IMG/VR virus record: IMGVR_UViG_3300042923_001328 | Location: 1 to 47,188 of that record | Source: a virus | DNA: 47,188 nucleotides | Strand: one strand, 5' to 3' | In this document: one piece after another, positions 10,166-16,237 of the stretch | Layout of the letters: the number at the start of each line of letters is the position of its first letter | Numbering within the stretch: the first letter of the stretch is position 1 | Notes under the pieces: model-generated | The model's database searches: none | What the model was told of the DNA's origin: nothing | What the model saw: the letters and a program-made list of their open reading frames with translations, nothing else | Made by a program: the position numbers and the translations under genes

Positions 10166-12219
10166 ATCTCTTCTTCCAAGAAAACAACTTCAGCACTTGT
10201 TATTTCATAAGAATCGTAAATAAGTTGGTTTAACTCGTTGCTTATATTTTGATAAACTTCTGAGTTAATATCTTGATAAGAAACTTTATCAACTAAATCC
10301 ACTACCCTATCAAAATTTCTATCGTCTATAAATAATCTGACCTCATGTAAATCGCTAATTTTTATTTGTGGAGTTTTGCCATTACCCATTCTTATAATAC
10401 GCTTCTTTTGTGCATAGAAAGTTAAAAGGTTTGAATTAAGCAATGCACATACATATTTTAAAAATCTCTTGTTTTTATCTGAATAGTCTTTATTGGTAAG
10501 AACATATAGGCTATTATTAGCAGCATATTTATCTTCTGTATAGGTTGCTATTAATTCCTTTGCACTTTGTCTAATAAAAATCTTTGGTGCTAAATAGCAT
10601 TCCTTATCGCCTATGGTTACTCTCTTCTTATTTTTTACTCCTAATAAAGTTAGTTCCTCTTTAAATTCATCGGATATCTTAATTTGTAAATCGTAGTCAT
10701 ATTTCAGATATCTGCTACAACTTAAAGGTGCAAATTTATAACTAAAACCTTTTGAACCTTCAAGATAAGGGAAAATAAAATCTTCTGTATCATTTCTATA
10801 ATCTTCTTCTGTAGCCATAAAGTCTTCTGTTCTACCGGTTAAAGCACAACAAGTTCTTAATTGCTTCGCAGGAAAGTAGTGATATAAGATAGGATGTTTT
10901 TCTATCTTAGAAATAATATTAACCTCATGACCAAATAATGGTTTGTAAAATTTATACTCATTATTTGGATCGTACCAATTGGCTTGTCTAATCTCTAAAA
11001 CTTCCTCATTATATCCTTCTATCCATTTAACAATATTGGTATCCCTTAATTCTTTATTGCTTTCTTTCTTAAGTAATATAACCTGCTGACCACTTGCTAC
11101 CCCGTCAAATTCCTTTAAATTTACTGTCATGCTTTCAACGATACAAGTATCTAAAATATATTTTCTTAAATCTCTAAAAGCAGTTTCAAAGAAAGACATA
11201 TCAACTATAAAGCAAATCCTTTGTCCGTCATTAGTCATTCTTATTGCTCTTTCTATAAAGAACATTATAAGGTTGAATTTATTGTTGCCGTTCTTTATCT
11301 GAACAAAATCATAATTAGTATTATAGTAGGTTCTCTTTTCCTCTGTCATATTTCTGCTTCTTCTTCCATACATAGTTACATATGGAGGATTGCTTAATAC
11401 TAAATCAAAGCCGTTTTTAAACTTTCCATTTTTACTTTTAATATCATTTAATTCTGTACTTTCTTCAAACAAATCATTCTTTTCAATAGTAAATGGAACA
11501 ATAGCATTAGGAACAATGGTGAAATCCCCAACAAAAATATTTATCTTATCCATTTGATAATTGTTGTCTTGTATGTAAGCCTGTATTGCTAAATCCATTA
11601 CTTCTATTAACATATTAAGTTCAGTTAAATAACAAGCGAAAGGATCTAAATCTGTTGCATAATAATTATCAGTGATATGTTGCAAGATTTGCTTTGGAGA
11701 ATAGCCATTACTTTGCATGTATTCTTTTAATCTCATAGCAGCATTTATAAGGAATAAACCTGAACCAACTGCAGGGTCAATTATTCTTTTATCAATCATA
11801 ATCTCACCTGAATATTGGGAAGTATTGAGCATATATTCTATTACTGCACTTGACCTTGTATAGAATTGTCCTATATCTTTCCTTTTATCTATACTCAAGC
11901 AGTCTTCATAGAGTTTTCCAATAGCATCCCTTGCCAATTCTCCATTCAAGTTGCTATATATTTCAGTTTTTAAATCCTCTATTATAGGATACATTGTAGA
12001 CAGCCTGTTTTCAAAAATATAAGGATATACTTGCTTTAAAACATTCTTGCCATTTGTATATAAGCCATGCTTACTAACATTATCTTTATATGTCTTTTGC
12101 AGTATTATTTCACTTAAATGTACGAAAACAACTTCATTTAATATATCTTTATCTTCAAAAGAATAACTTTTTAATAACTCTGTTCTTACCTTGTCTGCCA
12201 ACAGTGAATAATTTACCAT
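10147..12219 (-). CDS. N6-adenine DNA methyltransferase (Eco57I/TaqI-like)
   Basis: A 690-residue modification enzyme, presumably protecting the DNA cut by the adjacent endonuclease. Seen: GQFYT (about 117-121, motif X), AdoMet-binding motif I DPAVGSGLFL (148-157), the acidic motif ATDLDPFA, catalytic motif IV NPPY (276-279), and a long C-terminal part (about 400-690) of the size and position of a target-recognition domain. Start chosen at the ATG with GGAGGTG 6 nt upstream, not the GTG three codons earlier. With the endonuclease it forms a two-gene type II system carried as phage cargo. Confidence 0.85.
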   Translation of the reverse strand: MVNYSLLADKVRTELLKSYSFEDKDILNEVVFVHLSEIILQKTYKDNVSKHGLYTNGKNVLKQVYPYIFENRLSTMYPIIEDLKTEIYSNLNGELARDAIGKLYEDCLSIDKRKDIGQFYTRSSAVIEYMLNTSQYSGEIMIDKRIIDPAVGSGLFLINAAMRLKEYMQSNGYSPKQILQHITDNYYATDLDPFACYLTELNMLIEVMDLAIQAYIQDNNYQMDKINIFVGDFTIVPNAIVPFTIEKNDLFEESTELNDIKSKNGKFKNGFDLVLSNPPYVTMYGRRSRNMTEEKRTYYNTNYDFVQIKNGNNKFNLIMFFIERAIRMTNDGQRICFIVDMSFFETAFRDLRKYILDTCIVESMTVNLKEFDGVASGQQVILLKKESNKELRDTNIVKWIEGYNEEVLEIRQANWYDPNNEYKFYKPLFGHEVNIISKIEKHPILYHYFPAKQLRTCCALTGRTEDFMATEEDYRNDTEDFIFPYLEGSKGFSYKFAPLSCSRYLKYDYDLQIKISDEFKEELTLLGVKNKKRVTIGDKECYLAPKIFIRQSAKELIATYTEDKYAANNSLYVLTNKDYSDKNKRFLKYVCALLNSNLLTFYAQKKRIIRMGNGKTPQIKISDLHEVRLFIDDRNFDRVVDLVDKVSYQDINSEVYQNISNELNQLIYDSYEITSAEVVFLEEEIKKAME

Positions 12220-12245
12220 AAAGTACACCTCCGAAATATAATTGT

Positions 12246-12281
12246 ACCATCAACCCATTTAAATTTAAATAGGCTGATGGT
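12246..12281. repeat. 36-bp dyad upstream of methyltransferase
   Basis: ACCATCA...TGATGGT with an inner self-complementary ATTTAAATTTAAAT. It lies between the 12309 gene and the methyltransferase ribosome site; either a terminator for the former or an operator for the latter. Confidence 0.5.
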
Positions 12282-12308
12282 ATTTTGTTGTAGTGTGTCA
12301 TATTTTGT

Positions 12309-12686
12309 TTATTTTTCGATTCTCATGTATATTCCCCAACCTCTTGTTTCAAGTAAGGAAATCATATCCTCTATTAAAACTGAGTATTCCATTCCGTAGT
12401 GGAAGTCCTCACTATCCCCCATAATGCTTGTTATAATTCTTATAGCACTTTCATCATTTATTTTGATATCCATAACATTAAAGAGTTTATCTAAGTCAAG
12501 TTGATTGTTCTTATGGTATCTTGTAAGTAGGTATAAATCATCTGCCATATGAAAAACATAGAAACTAATCTTACTTGCAAACTCCCATCTTTTAATCATG
12601 TGTGGATCTAAGAAATTATGCCTCTTCCAATAATCATATAGTAATTCTGCGATTCTAATTGTATCTTTGTTTTTAATTCCTATCAT
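12309..12686 (-). CDS. hypothetical protein, 125 aa
   Basis: Not recognised. The protein is helical in character with a mix of aromatic and charged residues (YDYWKRHNF, WEFASKISFYVFHMADDLYLL) and no obvious membrane segment or metal motif. ATG preceded by AGGGGGA. It sits between the Rad52-like gene and the restriction methyltransferase on the same strand. It could be an accessory to either, or a lysogenic conversion gene; nothing in the sequence decides. Confidence 0.6.
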   Translation of the reverse strand: MIGIKNKDTIRIAELLYDYWKRHNFLDPHMIKRWEFASKISFYVFHMADDLYLLTRYHKNNQLDLDKLFNVMDIKINDESAIRIITSIMGDSEDFHYGMEYSVLIEDMISLLETRGWGIYMRIEK

Positions 12687-12696
12687 ATGTTTCCCC

Positions 12697-13197
12697 CTAT
12701 CTATTATTTGCTATATTCTTATATTTCTGTTGACACCTCATGCAAAGAGGTTTTCCAAATCTTTTAGAGTAGTTTGCAATCTGTTGAGTTATCTTACTTC
12801 CACAATCGGCACATAAATATTCTTCTATAGGCTCTTCTATATCTTCCTGTTCTACCTCCTGACTTACATGGAATATGCAAGGTATATTAGCCATATGTGC
12901 GGCCTTTTTTATAGCATCGCTTTGTGCTGCTTTTAAACTGTCCCCAATAGAATCATTTATTGCACTATTACCAAACGACTCTATTATCTGACCGTCTAAA
13001 TCAAGTGTTATTAAAACTACGGCCTCCTTTTCAAATACCATATGTTCTTTAATCTTGATACTGTAACTGTTAGTGGACTCTAAAAATCTTTTAAGAACAT
13101 CCTCGGTCTTGATATAGGGATAAACCATATTCTTTTTGCCTTTTCTTTTCTTAATTTGTTCTTTGCTAAATGGCTGTGTTAATATTCTTTTGTCCAT
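12697..13197 (-). CDS. Rad52/Sak-like single-strand annealing protein with zinc ribbon (tentative)
   Basis: A 166-residue protein. Residues about 24-108 fit the Rad52/Rad22 core: YPYIKTEDVLKRF start, beta-rich middle (VVLITLDLDG), then GDSLKAAQSDAIKKAAHMANI, resembling the family signature in which an Ala-x-x-(S/T)-Asp-Ala-x-Lys helix follows a Gly. A C-terminal zinc ribbon follows: CADC near 129 and CMRC near 153. Such phage proteins anneal single strands in recombination. It is shorter than usual (family often 200 or more) and lies beyond the lysis genes, away from the replication genes. Alternative: an unrelated zinc-ribbon protein. Confidence 0.5.
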   Translation of the reverse strand: MDKRILTQPFSKEQIKKRKGKKNMVYPYIKTEDVLKRFLESTNSYSIKIKEHMVFEKEAVVLITLDLDGQIIESFGNSAINDSIGDSLKAAQSDAIKKAAHMANIPCIFHVSQEVEQEDIEEPIEEYLCADCGSKITQQIANYSKRFGKPLCMRCQQKYKNIANNR

Positions 13198-13212
13198 GCT
13201 TTCTTATCCTCC

Positions 13213-13401
13213 TTAAACTGCAAGGTCTTGTGGAGTTAGTGTGATTGGCTTTCTTACTACAGTCTTCTTTTCCTTTATGTCTATAAGTGCTATTATGTCC
13301 CCCCTTTTGTTTTCCTTAATGGCTACAATGTCAACTCTCCTACAGTAAATGTCCTCAAGTTCCTTTTCTAATTGGTCTTGTAGTACCTTTAAATTTTCCA
13401 T
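13213..13401 (-). CDS. hypothetical small protein, 62 aa
   Basis: Not recognised. A charged, probably alpha/beta protein starting MENLKVLQDQLEKELEDIYC (coiled-coil-like helix) and ending in a short beta-rich tail. AAAGGAGG ribosome site 7-8 nt before ATG. It is followed closely by the Rad52-like gene, so probably co-transcribed with it. Confidence 0.6.
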   Translation of the reverse strand: MENLKVLQDQLEKELEDIYCRRVDIVAIKENKRGDIIALIDIKEKKTVVRKPITLTPQDLAV

Positions 13402-13568
13402 TAATACGTCCTCCTTTAAATTTGTGATTTGTATTTTAATTTTTATTGCTTTTGAAATTTATAGCCGGGAGATTTTACTCAACCCGGCTATACACTAAAG
13501 AAGAAAGAAAGGGATTTAACAAATGACACAAAATGTTTGTTGCTTAAATGATCATTTAAAAAACAAAA

Positions 13569-13679
13569 TTAAACTGTTAGATTTGCAATTATGCCTGCAA
13601 GTATCATAATTACACCTGTTGCAAGTGAAACCCAAATAAGTTTGATTGCTGTTCTAAAGAACTTTTCTGACTTTTCCAT
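13569..13679 (-). CDS. 36-aa single-pass membrane peptide
   Basis: Small gene with ATG preceded by AGGAGGTG. The protein starts MEKSEKFFRTAIKLIW and continues as one hydrophobic helix (about residues 12-33, VSLATGVIMILAGIIA). Charged N-terminus, no cleavage motif. It is first in a small operon downstream of the 13844 promoter-like element and a hairpin. Function unknown; size and topology resemble small phage membrane or toxin-like peptides. Confidence 0.6.
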   Translation of the reverse strand: MEKSEKFFRTAIKLIWVSLATGVIMILAGIIANLTV

Positions 13680-13719
13680 GTCTTTTGCACCTCCTATAAT
13701 TTAGAGTTTTTTCTTGAGA

Positions 13720-13810
13720 ATAAAAAAGGAACACAAGGATATAAAGGGTTCAGAAGCCCTTCTATCTATGTATTCCAAATCTATCTTAAGTGAATGAGTG
13801 GTTTTTACAT
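13720..13810 (-). ncRNA. short terminator-ended RNA / attenuator leader g
   Basis: From the promoter-like element at 13806-13844, the minus strand runs into a hairpin whose outer stem is TGTATTCC/GGAACACA (13776-13769 with 13735-13728), inner stem AAGGG/CCCTT, followed by TTTTTT. The 36-codon gene lies just beyond. Either a small RNA or a leader terminator controlling that gene. Confidence 0.45.
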
Positions 13811-13844
13811 GTGTACATTTAGACAAATAACATAAATCTCCTAC
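13806..13844 (-). promoter_or_regulatory. repeated promoter-like element, copy g
   Basis: Minus strand GTAGG, 11 nt, ATTTGTCTAA, then ATGTACACATGTAA. One of seven sites sharing AGG-N11-(T/A)TTTG. Confidence 0.55.
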
Positions 13845-13982
13845 TTTTTTACAAGAAGAATTTTAAGAAATTTTTCTACAATTAAAATATTTATTGATAT
13901 ATGTATAATCGAAAAATAACATATTTGATATTGAAATTATAGGGTCGATATTAGACCGTATTGGGTTGAAATAAGCCTTGTC

Positions 13983-14072
13983 GCCCCGCCCTGATTTAAT
14001 TTCGATATGTAGAGATTTAATTCCGATTTTATTTATTTTATTTTGATTTTATTATTTTATTTTTGGCGGGGC
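13983..14072. repeat. GC-rich inverted repeat around AT-rich DNA
   Basis: GCCCCGCC (13983-13990) and its reverse complement GGCGGGGC (14065-14072) bracket 74 bp of T-rich DNA containing two direct copies of GATTTAATT(T/C)CGAT. No gene is seen in the whole stretch 13845-14126. Confidence 0.6.
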
Positions 14073-14126
14073 TAAAGAGTAGAAACTGCTCTAAAAGTAT
14101 TATTTTCAGTAGGTAAACTTTACGAA

Positions 14127-14154
14127 TAAAAAAAATAACCCCTCCGAAGAGGGG
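14127..14154 (-). terminator. terminator of the late operon
   Basis: On the minus strand CCCCTC, TTC loop, GGAGGGG then TTATTTTTTTT. It follows the last lysis gene. Confidence 0.85.
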
Positions 14155-14161
14155 CAGAAAA

Positions 14162-14536
14162 TTACTTGTTTTTATTTGGATTTTCACCTTTCATTAGGCC
14201 ATTTAAAAGTACAAATACATCTATAAAGAAGTTAATTTTATCTTTGTTTATTTTATCTTCCAAGCCTATTCTTTTAAGTCCATCTAATGTAAATTCAATT
14301 GCTGTGTCTTTTCTATTCTGTCCTGTAGGATCTCCCTTATAGCCTTTATATAAATCTTCAGCAAAGAGAACTGCTTGTGCAAGTATATGAAATACTTTAT
14401 CTACATTGTCTGGACCTACAAGCCTTGCTATCTTCAATCTTAACCACATAACACCACTTTTAAAATAAAACACATAAACAAAGGCAGATATAACAGCCAA
14501 AACCCCTATTATTGCATAAATTAAATTTTCACTCAT
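14162..14536 (-). CDS. phage holin, LLH-type (tentative)
   Basis: A 124-residue protein with one N-terminal membrane helix (about residues 6-27, IYAIIGVLAVISAFVYVFYF) and a soluble helical remainder ending in KGENPNKNK. This matches the layout of LLH-family phage holins or holin-associated proteins, which help open the membrane for the endolysin. It is the last gene of the late operon, after the amidase. A second holin-like protein lies upstream, so one of them may be an antiholin or regulator. Confidence 0.65.
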   Translation of the reverse strand: MSENLIYAIIGVLAVISAFVYVFYFKSGVMWLRLKIARLVGPDNVDKVFHILAQAVLFAEDLYKGYKGDPTGQNRKDTAIEFTLDGLKRIGLEDKINKDKINFFIDVFVLLNGLMKGENPNKNK

Positions 14537-14564
14537 AATAAAAGCCCCCTTTCATAACAATCAA

Positions 14565-14749
14565 CAATATTTAATAACAGATAAGAATAGTTAATAATGA
14601 AAATTAAAAGGCATTATTAATAAATAATAACCGTTAATAATAAATCTGAAATATTACTAACGGTTATTAAATATCAATAAAACCTCTAAATACCTTATAA
14701 ACATATTTATAAATGGTTAATAACAGTTAATAAATAATGTTATATATTA
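14565..14749. repeat. cluster of TTAATAA motifs with an 11-bp inverted repeat
   Basis: Non-coding gap between amidase and last holin. It holds about eight copies of TTAATAA or TTATTAA, many as GTTAATAA, and a perfect inverted repeat AATAACCGTTA (14626-14636) / TAACGGTTATT (14658-14668). Not followed by a T-run, so not a clear terminator. Confidence 0.6.
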
Positions 14750-15625
14750 TTAACCTATCATTTTTGCCCAAGTCTTTGGTCCTACAACACCGTCAGCAAC
14801 AAGACCATTTTTCTTTTGCCATGCTATTACGTGTGCCTGTGTATTGGGCCCAAAGATTCCATCAGGAGGCATAGCCCCTGTAATGAACTGAATATATCTT
14901 ACAGCCACACCTTTAGAACCTCTTTTACATACAGATTTATTTAATACCTGTTGAATTACTCCATTCGTAATAGGTCCTATAATTCCATCGGCAGTTACTC
15001 CTAAAACAGATTGCAATTCTTTAACATTACTGAAATGTAATCTATCTAATATAGCCTTGTTAAAATCTACTTGTGGAGCAGGTTGAGGTTTTACTCCTTT
15101 TATTTCATTATAGAACTCTATAACCTTATTTACAGCGTCCTGCCAAGTATATCCCCATCTTGCTAAATATCCGTCAGGGTCAGTGTGTGTTGAATCACCA
15201 AGATATTTTGTAACCAAATTATGACTCCATATTGTTCCAGTCCCGTCAGGCTGTGCAGGTGTAGCAGGTAAACCTTCTTCTACTAACTTAAGAGCAGACC
15301 AATAACACCATCTGTTAAATGCTTCTATAAATTGTTCTTTTGTTTTACTATGGCATAACTCAATTTGAAAGAACCTTGGGTTTGCATACTTACCTGCACC
15401 TTGGCACATATAAGCCGTATCAGCAATTTCAATAATTCTTGAGTGGTCAGCAAAAGCATGAACAAATACACCTTTTTGGGGATATACTCTTGTCATATAA
15501 GAAATCTCACCTGTAATTACGGAATTGTCATTTGCAGTGTCATGCATAACAACACCTTCAGGTTTTCCTTTTCTATAAGTCTTTTTCTTAAACCCTTTAT
15601 AATCTTTTTCAACAACATAACTCAT
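14750..15625 (-). CDS. endolysin: N-acetylmuramoyl-L-alanine amidase
   Basis: A 291-residue lysis enzyme cutting the amide bond between muramic acid and the stem peptide. Seen: amidase_2 domain (about 1-175) with zinc ligand candidates in VMHDTAN (H28), IWSHNLV and THTDPDG; linker GVKPQPAPQV; then two PG_binding_1-like repeats, about 193-225 (GVTADGIIGPITNGVIQ) and 233-290 (DGIFGPNTQAHVIAWQ and DGVVGPKTWAKMIG). No signal peptide, so release depends on holin. AAAGGAGG upstream. It lies between two holin-like genes. Confidence 0.93.
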   Translation of the reverse strand: MSYVVEKDYKGFKKKTYRKGKPEGVVMHDTANDNSVITGEISYMTRVYPQKGVFVHAFADHSRIIEIADTAYMCQGAGKYANPRFFQIELCHSKTKEQFIEAFNRWCYWSALKLVEEGLPATPAQPDGTGTIWSHNLVTKYLGDSTHTDPDGYLARWGYTWQDAVNKVIEFYNEIKGVKPQPAPQVDFNKAILDRLHFSNVKELQSVLGVTADGIIGPITNGVIQQVLNKSVCKRGSKGVAVRYIQFITGAMPPDGIFGPNTQAHVIAWQKKNGLVADGVVGPKTWAKMIG

Positions 15626-15648
15626 AAAACATTCCTCCTTTCAAAACA

Positions 15649-16161
15649 TTACTTATCCTCATTTTGTATATCATCCTTAAGTCCTTGTTTATATTGGTTT
15701 TCAATTTTTTCAGGTATTCCATTTATAATTCTCTTGACTACGCTGGGTATTGGAACACCTAATTTATCTGCCGTTTCAAACATACTTATAAGTTCCCTTA
15801 CAGCAAAAATAATTGTGAATAACCAAGTTGCATAATAAATAGCAAACGCTACCGTCTTATCTACACCATTAGTGAGAACTAAAAAAAATGAAAGGGCAAA
15901 GAAAACACCATAAGCGGCAACAAATTTTAAAAATGTTTTACCTATCTTATGGCTTCTTATTGCATACCCTTTTAAAACTGAACCTACAACAGCAAAGAAA
16001 AAATCAAACCAAGGTAAGAAAGTTATGATTAAAAACATAATAGATAGTTTGGCTACTATCCCTTCGTCTGCTGCCATATTAAAATATGTAGTAACTAAAC
16101 TAATAAAATAAATGAATGGCTTTTTTAATAACAACACAAGTTTATTCAATGACTCTTGCAT
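15649..16161 (-). CDS. phage holin family protein
   Basis: A 170-residue protein with about three to four membrane segments (about 35-60 LSIMFLIITFLPWFDFFFAV, 80-100, 108-130) and a charged C-terminus ending QNEDK. This layout fits the larger phage/toxin-secretion holin family. It is placed directly before the endolysin gene with a GGGGAGG ribosome site. It probably forms the membrane lesion that lets the amidase reach the wall. Confidence 0.8.
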   Translation of the reverse strand: MQESLNKLVLLLKKPFIYFISLVTTYFNMAADEGIVAKLSIMFLIITFLPWFDFFFAVVGSVLKGYAIRSHKIGKTFLKFVAAYGVFFALSFFLVLTNGVDKTVAFAIYYATWLFTIIFAVRELISMFETADKLGVPIPSVVKRIINGIPEKIENQYKQGLKDDIQNEDK

Positions 16162-16202
16162 TAAAATCCTCCCCTTTCACTACATTTCACACACCCCTTT
16201 AA

Positions 16203-16233
16203 AATATAAAAGAGAGGGAAATTCTCCCTCTCT
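16203..16233 (-). terminator. terminator between tail and lysis genes
   Basis: On the minus strand AGAGAGGGA, GAAT, TCCCTCTCT followed by TTTTATATTTT. It separates the GLUG tail gene from the holin gene. Confidence 0.8.
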
Positions 16234-16237
16234 AATT

